DNA of 64,000 nucleotides, taken from contig NC_088778.1 of the NCBI RefSeq assembly GCF_954871325.1, positions 14,349,666-14,413,665 on the forward strand. The letters are read 5' to 3'. The position numbers were made by a program, and so were the translations under genes. Of this stretch, positions 26,201-33,700 are shown in pieces (within the stretch, counting starts at the first letter, position 1; every line of letters begins with the position of its first letter). This DNA is from Gordionus sp. m RMFG-2023 (taxonomy: Eukaryota > Nematomorpha > Gordioida > Chordodea > Parachordodidae). The notes under the pieces are model-generated. The model was not told where the DNA came from. It saw only the letters and a list, made by a program, of their open reading frames with translations, and ran no database searches.

Positions 26201-29096
26201 ATTGGTGACTGGCGGGTGAAAAAGTATTTATTTAACTTGGCGGGTTAGTTTAAAATATTACTGACGAGATGGGCATAATTTTATTTTCAAAAAATCATCT
26301 ATTTATAATCATATTAATTTTTGCCGTATTTCAATCCATCTTTTTGGATATCAAATTTTCTAAAGATGTCTATTTAATTATTTTTTTTATACTACCGTTA
26401 TTATATTATAAAGTAGCAAAAGTACTATCACAGATACAAAAAGACGTACTACAATAAGATCTCTGTTTGATGAGTATTATCTATTAAAAATTAATAATAC
26501 TCATTTTTAATAACGATGAGATTTTATATATAGATGATTATAATTCGTTACATCAAATTTCATTAATGTACAATGCTCATTTATGATAAATAAGATAATG
26601 GGTGGATACAACACTTTTAAACACTAACGCGATTCATATACTATCTGTTAAGTTTCCGAAGGAGAATTTTTTTAAAAATCAATGAAAGCTGGACGAATTA
26701 ATCAATAAAGCAATGATATTCAAATGTTTACAAAACTTTATTAATTTTAAAAAAGTTCCTGAAAAAAATTAACGAATTTCTTGTAGTTTTTCTGGAAATG
26801 TTATAAAATTTCATGATTGATAGATAGAAGATTTTAAAGGTCAGGAAATTGGGCATTTTTACTTTAAGAGCAAGGTTCTAGTATGAATAGATTTTTCATC
26901 TAAAATTATATTAAAATTTATTGCAATGAATAATAAAATTTTGATTTAGCTTTAAATTATATCATAAATTATATATTTTAGATACAATTCAATCATGAGA
27001 GAAAAGTTAGCGAATTCTATTATCGTAAGTGCCTGGGGTACAGCGTTTTTTATAATATTCATCGTTCCTCATTTTTTCTACATAAAACCTGGAAGAGGAT
27101 TTTGTAATTATCCATACCTCTATAAATACCTTCTCATAACTTATTCCATTTTATACGTTACAATATTATTGATAATATCCTTGTTTTATGCGAAAATTTT
27201 TTATGAATGTCACAAACATTTATTACAAACGATGTTCTCTGATAACTTTTCGCAAAGAGTAACTTCACAAAATGCTGCCTATACTCAAAAGGATTTGGCA
27301 TTGCAACCCGTAACTAATGAGGATCGTAATTCGCTGGAATCGGCATCATCCTATAAAACTGAAAATGATTATCTACAGCATCATTCATCCTTGGACTCTC
27401 GCACTCAGCAACTAAAACCATTAATGGAAGAACAGAACGTGCCTGCCGATTTGGGCGACGCAGTTAACAAGATCGAACCCACAAACCTTCCAAATATTCC
27501 AGCAAAAGCCGCCACCACCGAACTTCATAGCATCATTAAACGTACCGAGGGGTTAACTAAAAATGAGCAAACTAATCCTTTATTAGATAAAACCAACCCA
27601 ATTGCCAATTCAAGCCATCTCTCACGTCCCTTACTTAAAACAAGAACGGTTTCGATCAATGATGAACAAGCTAAATCTAACTTAGCAAGCGATAACGATC
27701 AAAAATCCTTAACCCGAAGGGATTCTAGTTCCTCCAAAAAAATTAATGAACAATACAAGAGACGAGAATCTGCGGGGGTCATAATCGCTTCCAAAACGAC
27801 AATCATGATAGCTATAATTGTCGGCACTTTCGCCCTCCTAGGGTTGCCGCTTCAAATCGTCGAATATATTCTTGTGTTTAACTCAAATAACGTTAAAAAC
27901 CTCGAACTTTTTTTTATTGTGCATGGCGTGTGCGTACTACTGTATTATTTAAATAGCGCGGTTAACCCATATATATATGCTTGGAAAAATAGTGATTTTC
28001 GAGATGGGTTCAAACAGATTCTAACATGTTCGGGTATATTTGCCAAGGATAACTATACATTTCGCCATTTGTACGGAGATCCAAGGTTATAATTTAAATA
28101 AAGCATTGTTTAAGGCTAGTTTTTATATTTTGACTAAGGCTTAGTATTGTTAAAAAACTCGATTTAGCCCATTTTTTTAAGAAAAAGGCTAAATTACCTA
28201 ACTTTTGATATTTTAACAAATGATATCCATGATATAGGCCATCTTCTATTTCGAGGTATAGCTAATATTTGTTTGATTAAAATCTCAATTTAACCCCTAT
28301 TTAAAAAAAATCATCAAGGTTTATGACATTACTAAGAATTGAAAACCAAAAATTTTATTTTCCAAAAAGTGACTATTATATTATTTCGCCTTTGGCATTT
28401 TTTTTAAAAAATGTATATTTTAAGAATAAACTTATGAAAATTAGTAGGAAAATGACATTTTTTTCTATTAATCGGAATCCAATCCCTATTTTATTAACCA
28501 TACATGATATAAAAAAAGTGTAGCCATAGGGCTTTATATAAAAATATGAAAATTTTTTAAGTAAAATTTTCAGAAGTTGCCACCTCTTTATAATGACTTG
28601 GATTATTCTGACCACTTCATAATGAACTAATTAAAAGAAGAACCTTTTCTTATTCTCGGCACTCTATGATAATCTTTATATATATATGAACAGATTTATT
28701 CTGACCCCTCCCTTCTGATTTTTCATTTTTTCCTTTGATTTTTTTTTGTATAAGTAGTTATTAGCAAATTACAATACAATCAAAAGTTAAGATGATTTTT
28801 TCTAGATTGTTCATTGATATTTATCTTATTATTTAATATAATTATTTATAATCATATTTTATTAATTTTAATCAAAAGGGGAGGGAAAAATGTAACTCTT
28901 TATTATTAACATTTTTAGGTCTAGTCATTCATCGAGTGTTTTGCGGATGAGTCGGATGTTTTCTTTTCTGGGGAAAAATAATGATAAAAATATATCGACT
29001 CATAAAAACAATAATAGCTTTTTGCCCAAATCGCCGCCCCGCATACCTAAAACAGACAAGAATCTCACCACACCCATTCAAGATATTATGCTATAA
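1313..29096 (+). CDS. Class A (rhodopsin-like) G-protein-coupled receptor, four-exon gene, 772 aa
   Basis: CDS is join(1313..2244, 18832..18936, 26982..28085, 28919..29096), 2319 nt. It is a predicted plasma-membrane receptor with a long N-terminal region (about 238 aa, signal-like hydrophobic stretch near residues 13-25). TM1 is about 240-260 with N255 as N1.50, and TM2 about 275-297 with D283 in SLAVADLC. TM3 starts at C312 (3.25) and ends with D336-R337-Y338, exactly the class A spacing. W364 is 4.50, C387 is the likely extracellular-loop 2 partner of C312, TM5 is about 396-418, the third intracellular loop about 420-612, TM6 about 617-644 and TM7 about 656-677 with NPYIY (674-678). A basic, Ser/Pro-rich tail follows. 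All introns are phase 2. Residue 3.32 is Pro, so the aspartate that binds amine ligands is absent. TM6 has LGLP instead of CWLP. Ligand and subfamily are not recognisable; the TM3 and TM7 wording only loosely resembles amine-like receptors. Confidence 0.93.
2245..4735. other. GPCR intron 1, proximal part: decayed repeats, no gene
   Basis: Mostly A+T-rich. Islands of higher G+C at about 2390-2660, 3060-3360 and 3405-3515 look like old transposon sequence. The last one contains GGCCCGGCCCGG and ends GCTGATCTCTGAT, resembling the right end of the GC-rich MITE family. The stretch near 2450 (TACTGACTATGTATGT) recurs in altered form near 5890. No reading frame of interest. Confidence 0.45.
4737..5970. 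mobile_element. Element with poly-G/poly-C ends, non-coding
   Basis: The left end reads GCGTCACTGGA then a run of G and GGGGCTCGAGCCCC. The right end, inverted, reads GGCGTCATTAAATTTTCGAGGGG. Related copies start at 18487 (+) and end near 21965 (-), sharing CTCRAGCCCC...TGAAAAATTTG. The roughly 1.2-kb interior is A+T-rich with no coding potential. Exact ends and target duplication were not resolved. Confidence 0.6.
5971..8690. other. GPCR intron 1, A+T-rich stretch with one element end
   Basis: No gene. At 7033-7075 a poly-C run followed by CTAGCAAAATAATGGATACG and CCGCTG resembles the right end of ZMYM-type hAT elements, like the one at about 37725. A short open stretch at 7289-7400 has more normal base composition but no recognisable protein. 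Confidence 0.4.
8707..8960 (+). repeat. Left arm of a long inverted repeat
   Basis: The pyrimidine-rich arm contains CTTTGTGATCACTAGTTTCC and CACCAATGCTATGATTCT. Both recur in inverse orientation at 10106-10355, with about 90% identity by eye over about 250 bp. The reading frame at 8627-8827 is a by-product of its C/T-rich composition. Confidence 0.85.
8961..10105. other. Spacer of the long inverted repeat
   Basis: About 1.1 kb, C/T-rich in the first part and near 9600-9780, otherwise A+T-rich. No transposase-like frame was seen. The reading frame 9595-9795 is a low-complexity pyrimidine tract. Confidence 0.5.
10106..10355 (-). repeat. Right arm of the long inverted repeat
   Basis: Reverse complement of 8707-8960 with scattered substitutions and small gaps, including TCATATATGACAT at the outer end. 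This could be the TIR of a foldback-like element or an inverted duplication. Confidence 0.85.
10356..12350. other. GPCR intron 1, decayed elements, no gene
   Basis: An element rich in GAACCC lies at about 11218-11505: GAACCCGAACCCTCG near its left side and GGTTCACAGTCCTGG on the right, like the hAT copy at 52184. A poly-G run at about 11533 and CCTTCCCCCTTGCTACGCC near 11625 mark another poly-G/poly-C element. The rest is A+T-rich. Confidence 0.45.
12351..12463 (+). mobile_element. Left fragment of a GGGGARAYTGG-ended element, cut by a LINE
   Basis: TAGGGGAGACTGGGGTTAGT and the following about 110 bp match, inverted, the right end of the element at 24811-25677 (shared GATTAGATAYCTAAAA among others). 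The match stops where the A-rich tail of the LINE begins, so the LINE landed in this copy. Confidence 0.8.
12478..12864 (-). pseudogene. LINE reverse transcriptase, C-terminal part
   Basis: An open frame with NRLRWYGHTMRRP, GKRKRGRPKLQW and a final DCMNNIKWREI, the usual C terminus of RTE-like LINE ORF2 proteins. It is separated from the rest of the RT by a frameshift and stop around 12865-12914. Confidence 0.85.
12914..13228 (-). pseudogene. LINE reverse transcriptase, thumb region downstream of the hAT
   Basis: The frame starts in the target duplication (ILAESKDEM) and continues FADDIV from the other side of the hAT. It includes KTEYMVTGGD and SCKYLGSTIQTNG and ends DKRIPHKLN before a stop. 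Confidence 0.88.
13224..13231. repeat. Target-site duplication ATCACAAT, left copy
   Basis: Identical to 15960-15967. An eight-base duplication is the hallmark of hAT insertion. Removing one copy plus the element restores the LINE frame FADDIVILAES. Confidence 0.97.
13232..15959 (-). mobile_element. BED-finger hAT transposon, 2728 bp, almost intact
   Basis: The ends are CAGGGTTG on both sides, bounded by perfect 8-bp duplications. Inside both ends the motif TTTGACCGGTCAAA and single GGTCAAAT units recur several times, as expected for transposase-binding subterminal repeats. The transposase gene on the - strand has a single frameshift. Few lesions and a perfect duplication point to a recent insertion, younger than the LINE it interrupts. 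Confidence 0.96.
13407..15381 (-). pseudogene. hAT transposase (BED finger, DUF659, dimerisation domain) with one frameshift
   Basis: The N-terminal frame (15381-14488, 297 aa) opens with a BED-type zinc finger: VWKHFQEV, CKFCKMSY and HLLSSC. Next come the DUF659-type core, SIVSDGWSNIRNESIINF and LVTDNAANMKAA. A one-base shift near 14490 moves the frame to HIQCYGCAAHTLQLF and on to 13407. The C terminus has SWWNAFCP, FPSSTSSSERNWSVW and NRNRLKA, the hAT dimerisation region. Joined length is about 655 aa, normal for the family. It cuts and pastes its own element; a stop soon after the shift means the protein is now truncated before the catalytic C-terminal half. Confidence 0.93.
15935..16642 (-). 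pseudogene. LINE reverse transcriptase, fingers and palm
   Basis: Upstream of the hAT in LINE order. It carries NNKARGPDDIPIESLK, YNCQNYMGIKLMSHCLKLYE, GGSTTDAIQAIRQ, FLDLEKAFDRIPR and EGVHQGSALSPLLF and ends at FADDIVI. The last residues (RVGMSVN) are read out of the hAT end. Confidence 0.9.
15960..15967. repeat. Target-site duplication ATCACAAT, right copy
   Basis: Identical to 13224-13231. Confidence 0.97.
16767..17312 (-). pseudogene. LINE linker between endonuclease and reverse transcriptase
   Basis: A frame with WWWNEEVQTTIQEKKALYKIW and KRIATKAMAWAKSMAYDMYE, typical of the connector of RTE-like ORF2. It is shifted by one base relative to both neighbouring fragments, and a stop and shift near 16760 follow. 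Confidence 0.85.
17315..17503 (-). pseudogene. LINE endonuclease, C-terminal end only
   Basis: Contains HFITYESGTKKTQIDYILIS and a final Gly-Glu-...-His segment of the apurinic-type endonuclease. Everything 5' is missing, so this copy is 5'-truncated. Confidence 0.8.
17511..18069. other. GPCR intron 1, no gene
   Basis: A+T-rich, with one G+C-rich patch at about 17580-17670 (CCGGACAGCCCCGCGG and a G run) that looks like a transposon end. Nothing else is recognisable. Confidence 0.4.
18070..18270. mobile_element. GC-rich hAT-type MITE, about 200 bp
   Basis: Left end TAGAGACCTGCAGATTTG, right end GGGACCTGCAGGTCTCGA, with AGGCCCGGCCCGGG inside. The duplication at its ends is not recognisable, so it is older than the copy at 377. 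Confidence 0.75.
18487..18560 (+). mobile_element. Left end of a poly-G family element
   Basis: GGCGTTGTGGAGGGTGCCGG, then GGGGCTCAAGCCTC and AAAAATTTGG, like the ends at 4737 and 21965. Its other end was not found before exon 2. Confidence 0.55.
18832..18936 (+). CDS. GPCR exon 2: TM3 and DRY motif
   Basis: A 105-nt exon between acceptor ACATTAG (ends 18831) and donor CTCAG|GTTATT. The split codon AG+A restores Arg311, then Cys312 (3.25) starts TM3. MNVASLLSLLGVTIDRY follows and NPL closes the exon. The distance from Cys 3.25 to Arg 3.50 is exactly 25 positions, as in class A receptors, which supports both splice sites. Position 3.32 is Pro. Confidence 0.93.
18937..21769. other. GPCR intron 2, first part: poly-G runs and MITE ends, no gene
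   Basis: Long G runs at about 19151-19166 and 19297-19310 and a CCCCCTTCCCC stretch at 19380 belong to poly-G type elements. A GC-rich patch at about 20225-20480 and another at 21150-21235 (ending TCTCTGCAGGTCTCTTA) look like the GC-rich MITE family. The frames at 19277 and 19787 are incidental. Confidence 0.45.
21770..21965 (-). mobile_element. Poly-G family element fragment, inverted
   Basis: Read on the - strand it starts GTCATTGGGGGGACGAG, then GGGGCTAAAGCCCC, TGAAAAATTTGAGCCC and a stretch related to 4737-4870 including TAATGTTAGCTAAAAA. The element is truncated. Confidence 0.6.
22336..22540. mobile_element. GC-rich hAT-type MITE, about 205 bp
   Basis: The ends are TAGTAATCTGGCAGGCCCG and CGTGATTTGCAGATCACTA. 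The sequence GTATAT occurs at both borders, a partial match to a duplication. Inside are several repeats of CCCGACC/CCGGTCC type. Confidence 0.7.
23095..23222. repeat. Small GAACC-rich repeat
   Basis: Contains AACCTTTAAATCTG, GAACCTTTAAATG and TGAACCGGTTCGAGCC. It resembles the GAACCC elements at 11218 and 30838. Boundaries are not resolved. Confidence 0.4.
24170..24720 (+). pseudogene. hAT transposase remnant, C-terminal part
   Basis: The frame 24314-24550 is followed, one shift later, by SLFTLPSSSSLERLFSLANI, the hAT dimerisation motif, then CLDIL. Several stops make it non-functional. No ends were recognised. The short frame at 24314 should not be read as a host gene. Confidence 0.7.
24811..25677. 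mobile_element. 867-bp TIR element with GGGG ends
   Basis: The left end TAGGGGAAACTGGGGTTAG is matched by the inverse right end TAGGGGAGATTGGTGTTAG. TA at each border suits a TA duplication, as in Tc1/mariner-like elements, but a longer duplication cannot be excluded. The interior is A+T-rich and non-coding. The right end shares over 90 bp with the fragment at 12351. Confidence 0.75.
25678..26981. other. GPCR intron 2, last part, no gene
   Basis: A+T-rich. The frame 26269-26457 is a hydrophobic low-complexity translation of T-rich DNA with no family features. I see nothing else. Confidence 0.45.
26982..28085 (+). CDS. GPCR exon 3: TM4 to TM7 with long third intracellular loop
   Basis: The acceptor ATATTTTAG ends at 26981; AG+A restores Arg and the frame runs YNSIM...ANSIIVSAW (W4.50). 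Loop 2 has FCNYP, then comes TM5. A Ser/Asn/Gln-rich third loop of about 190 residues follows, ending in the basic stretch EQYKRRES. TM6 is IMIAIIVGTFALLGLP, and TM7 ends NSAVNPYIYAW followed by KNSDFRDGFKQIL, a helix-8 start. The donor CCAAG|GTTATA at 28085/28086 is phase 2. If not spliced, the frame adds one Leu and stops at 28092. Confidence 0.93.
28086..28918. other. GPCR intron 3
   Basis: An 833-bp A+T-rich intron with donor GTTATA and acceptor ATTTTTAG. If it is retained the receptor ends at 28092. The opposing frames at 28323 and 28376 are chance products. Confidence 0.6.
28919..29096 (+). CDS. GPCR exon 4: C-terminal cytoplasmic tail
   Basis: After acceptor ATTTTTAG (ends 28918) the phase-2 frame is open for 58 codons to TAA at 29094-29096. 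It starts SSHSSSVLRMSRMFSFLG and contains LPKSPPRIPK. The stretch is visibly richer in G+C than its flanks, and both its phase and the donor type match the two upstream introns. This is why I extend the receptor past the stop at 28092. Ser/Thr residues could be kinase sites for arrestin binding, which is inference. No transcript evidence is available. Confidence 0.78.
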
Positions 29097-29154
29097 AATC
29101 TACAAAGATACTTGAGATCATAGTTTTAAAAACCAATATATCTTGTGAAATAGC

Positions 29155-29160
29155 AATAAA
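29155..29160 (+). promoter_or_regulatory. Possible poly(A) signal of the GPCR gene
   Basis: AATAAA begins 59 nt after the stop of exon 4. In sequence this rich in A+T the hexamer is common, so it is only a candidate. Confidence 0.3.
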
Positions 29161-30246
29161 CTCACTTGGAAAAACATTTATTAAAAATTTATTTTGTTGA
29201 ATAATTATGTGCATATGTGTAACAAATAAATTATCTCACACAAATTTATAAATGTCATTTAATGCAAAACTGGTGTTCGTTCGTTACATCAAAATTTACA
29301 TTTTTCATTTATTTCTCTTAAAAATCATAATAGTGAATGATGTTTTTTTATGGTATTTGACTCTAAATATATTATCCACAATTATTACATTTTTATTATA
29401 ATCTATTTTACAATATTCACATATTTATTAATTAATAAAAAAATATACAATTACACCATGATATATTATTTATAAATATTGTATATATATAAATTTTAGA
29501 TTTAATAAAAACGATTAAATAAATAATGTCTATTGAAAATTCAGATTCATTTTATTAAGAATAAATAAAAAACAGAATTTAACAATAGAAAAAATTATAA
29601 TTATGATTGTACAACGTATTAAATAATCGTAAAAGACTTTTGCAAAAAGTAGCAGAATAGTTATATTATTATCTATTCAAAATATGATGATAAATATGAT
29701 ATCCCTATAAATATCTTTTTATTGCTAATTTATTTAAAATTTAATATAATTGGAGGCTCGCAGTATTTTCTGCCTCTATTATTGAAAAAATACTGAGATT
29801 AATTCTGATAAAAAGTAATAGTTACACGAAAAAAATATCAGTTCAGAATCATTTGCACTTATTATTTTTTTTCAATAGTTAGAATATTAGGGACCCAAAT
29901 AATTATGGCTTTATAAATAATAATTAGACAAATAAAATATGACTATTTTGTTGTGATTTATGGAATGCAGCATAACACTAAATTATATTCATCTCAGCAT
30001 CTATTTTTACTCGGAATTAAATCTATTTTATTATGGAATATGAAATTGAGCTGCAAATTAAATATATTATTTATGCTATATTATTATTATAAAAAAAATT
30101 TGACAACAGGTTTTATTAAAAACGGTATAAATATTGTTTTGTTTTAAATAGACACCAATAAAATATTTACATGATTAGTTGTGAGTATAAAAAAAAAGAA
30201 GAAATTAAAAATATTATTATCAATGTTTGTATATTTTGGAAGATCA

Positions 30247-30252
30247 TTTATT
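30247..30252 (-). promoter_or_regulatory. Possible poly(A) signal of synaptojanin
   Basis: AATAAA on the - strand about 45 nt past the stop codon. This is a candidate only, because the region is very A+T-rich. Confidence 0.35.
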
Positions 30253-30296
30253 TTTTTAAAATATATATTTGTTTAAAGCGAAATAAATATTTTATC

Positions 30297-30754
30297 TCAT
30301 AGTTTTGGCGGACCAAATTTAGTCCGACCCGGCGGTAAGGGAGGTAAATTTTTGAGATTCTTAAGTTCGTTATCATTGGTAATATTTTGGTAAAATTTGG
30401 ATTTAGGTACAATATTAGTATCATGGTTAGAAAATTTATCTATATTCTGTGAATATAATATATTGTCAAAAGTGTTAATTTGTGCCTCAGTGTTTTTATT
30501 CCAATAAAAGCGAGATTTTTCTGTGTTATCATTATTTTGGTGAGCATGAATACACTTTTCATCATTTAGCTCTGTGGTGATTTGCTGATGATTGACGACG
30601 TCAATGAAATTGTGGGGAAACCCATTAAATTTATCTGTGTAAGAAGGAATGTTGAATTGTTTTGCGATCTCACTCCCAATTTTATTATTGCTGGAAGAAA
30701 AAATGTCTTCACTATTTATGTGGCTATCGGCGAGAGAATAAAAATCCGATGAAT
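30297..30754 (-). CDS. SYNJ-like: Synaptojanin last exon: proline-rich C terminus
   Basis: The acceptor GCTCTAAG precedes 30754; the frame is open for 151 codons to TGA (30299-30297). It starts without a Met, so simple ORF finding misses it. Composition is Asn/Lys/Ser-rich, with an EDIF motif near the start. The end reads [16 protein letters not shown], a PxxPxR ligand for SH3 domains such as those of endophilin or amphiphysin partners (known for the family; the partner here is inferred). Confidence 0.88.
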
Positions 30755-33700
30755 CTTAGAGCAAAGAAAAAGAGAAGTAAATTAAAATTATTTCGAGTTT
30801 CCTCAAATATTTAAAAATGAATTGCTCGAATAAAATCAGAGTTTGGGACTGGAACCCTTGAAACTGAGACAAATCTAGATATAGGAACCAGAACCTGGTT
30901 TTAGAATTTATATAAACCGGAATCTATTTTAAATTCTTGAAACGGGTTCCAGAACCATTATACAAAAGTGCAAATAATTTTTATTATTGTTTAAAATGTT
31001 GTGTAATTCATTTAATAGCTTTATTTATTTTAAAATTTTTTTTTTGATTGCTTTAACAGTTTGGAACCGAAATCTGCAATCCCTCGAACTGCGTCAAAAG
31101 AGATCAGAACTGGAACCTATTTTACCCTAATTCAATTCAATAAAAAATAAATACTTGGTGAATGGTGATGATTATCAAAAAATGTTGAGGTATTTGAGGA
31201 ATAGTTATCATTTTGGGGCTGTTCAAAAAAATAAGATATCAATTGAAACAAACCTAATAAATTATGAATGTCGTAGGGGATTTATCAAAAAAATGGGTAA
31301 GAACATTTTTAAAAACTCAAATCAATTTTAAACTATTAATTTTTTTTAAGATTTTTCATAAAAATTAAAAACATTCATGACGTTGTCTGAAATTCACATG
31401 GTAGGTATTTTATTTTTCGGCCTGACCCATAATATTTTTAGCCCCACACAAAAAATATTTAATACAATACAAGTTTCCCTTATACATTATGCATCAGAGA
31501 CCTGCAGAGATCAAAATTTTGGGCCTGGCCTAAATTTGAAAAAAATTTAGTTTCAAGCCTGTTTTGAGAAGACATTTCTAGGCTCGGCTAGGATTTTAAA
31601 TTACTAATTTTGGTTGTATTTTGCAAATTGTTTTTAAAGAAAATTGAAAATATGAGTAGTAAATTAATATTGACGCTCTATATAAGCATTTTTCAACTCT
31701 TCAGTTGATATAATCTAAATAGGTCCGATTTTTTCTTAATTAAGCCATCCCGGATTATTTATATAATACTATTTTTCGGCCCATTCGAGGCCAGAGTACG
31801 GGCCCACATGTCTCTGTTATATATACTGAAATGCGATTCAGGCAGAATCAAGCATTTCAAAATTAAAAAACACGCGTTATAAAAAATTATTTAAGTTTTC
31901 AAAAATAACTAATAAAAAAACCCTAGTCAATGAAGCATAACCCTTAATTTGGTAAACCTCTACGACACACATATTTTTAATTAATAATATTACACAAAAT
32001 ATTTAAAAAAAAATATATAAGTGATGAATTACTATAATACTATGGTTAATGTTAAATGAGTTGGAATCAAAATCAATATCTAATAATGGTGGAGGTTCAA
32101 CGGATTTACCATTATCTAAACCTTATGATAAAAATTGAAAGAAAACATAAATTGTAATGCAAAGAAAATATAAATATAGCAAGCAAGCAAGGGATAAAAT
32201 AACATAAAATTTCAACCTTATATAAATGTCTACAAGACAAGCATTCGTTATAACCTCGTAATTTTTATTGTACATGTAGCATTATTGCAAAAATTTATCA
32301 GGTAAAGTCTTGAGGTAATCTTATTAAAACACACCTAATTAATTTATAAAGATCGAACTCTATAGGTCAGAAATTAATTAAAGATACGTAAATACGATAT
32401 TAACGATAGCACGTTCAATTAATTTACACGCAATAATATAGTTACATAAAAATTAAATTTTCTAAGCATTTTCTTACTTTGGAAAAATTTTGGTGGAGGG
32501 GGTCTGTTTGGCGGTAACTTTAACTTGTTTTTGAACATATTTTCAAACCAAATATTCTCATGCTTTATATTCATATCGTCGTATAAAGAAGTGTATTGCA
32601 GTGCGGATGATTTTACTAATATATCTTGTTTTATATAAAACTATTTTTAATAATCAAATTATTTGTTGCTAAATTTTATTTTCAAACGAGGCTTATAACT
32701 GCCACGTATATGCCTTATCCAAACTACTAATTTAATGTTTACATAATGAATCATAAAAATTTGAAAATAAATAAGTAAATAAATATTTCAACTTTTCTTT
32801 CAAATAATGTAAATTTAAAGGAATAAACCAGAATGTATTGTATATATTAGAGATCTGTAGGCCCGGCCCAAACAGGCTTCGGGCCGGGCCTAATATTTTT
32901 TTAGAAAATTCGGACCCTGCCGGGCCTTAGAAATTTTTTAAAATATATCTAAATTTATCAATTTTATGTTGAATTTTTTATGTAAATTAAGCAGATCACT
33001 AGTTATATATTAAAAATCTGCATTTATAACTTATTATCAAAAAAAGGCATAAATAATGTGAAATATTTTTTTAAATTAATAAATAAGGCTGCATATTATA
33101 TTAAAATTTCAAAACATCAAAACGATTTTATTAATTATAAAAAAAATACACTTTACCTTCTTTAATAGTTGAAATATTTTGATTAGAACCACGAGAATTA
33201 ACGTTACCGAAATTGGTATCAGTATCTAGTTCAAGGCCTATATCATTATCAATGACTTCAGCTATAAATTAGAAAAAAAAGGTGATGGCACAAAATTTAA
33301 AAATAAAGAGTAGTAACTATATTATAAATATTTTGTTTCGTCTAATGAAAAAATATGTCAAATTAAAAATGATATAATACAACACTTAGGCTTGCTCATA
33401 AATAAATTGTTTTTCTACTGCTCTTATATATTTCTTAATTTCTAATCTTAATCAAATAACGCGAGTGGTAATGTGAAATAAGAGGCTATCAAAGAATAAA
33501 TGGGGCTGAAATAAGCGACATGTTTATTTGTAATCAGTTAAAATCTCCCACAAGTTGTTATGCCCACCCCACCTCTCAAGGATAAAATACTAGACAAAAA
33601 GTGTTAGAAAATCTGACCATGTTGTAGCACTATATCGTCTTCCATAAAGCTTTGCTGATTAATTTTTGCGTCTTCGTATTCTCTCATGAAGCAATTAGCA

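Larger units (their letters stand above)
29097..30296. other. Intergenic region between convergent genes
   Basis: 1.2 kb of A+T-rich sequence holding both 3' UTRs. No conserved element was recognised. The frame at 29953-30147 is chance. Confidence 0.55.
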
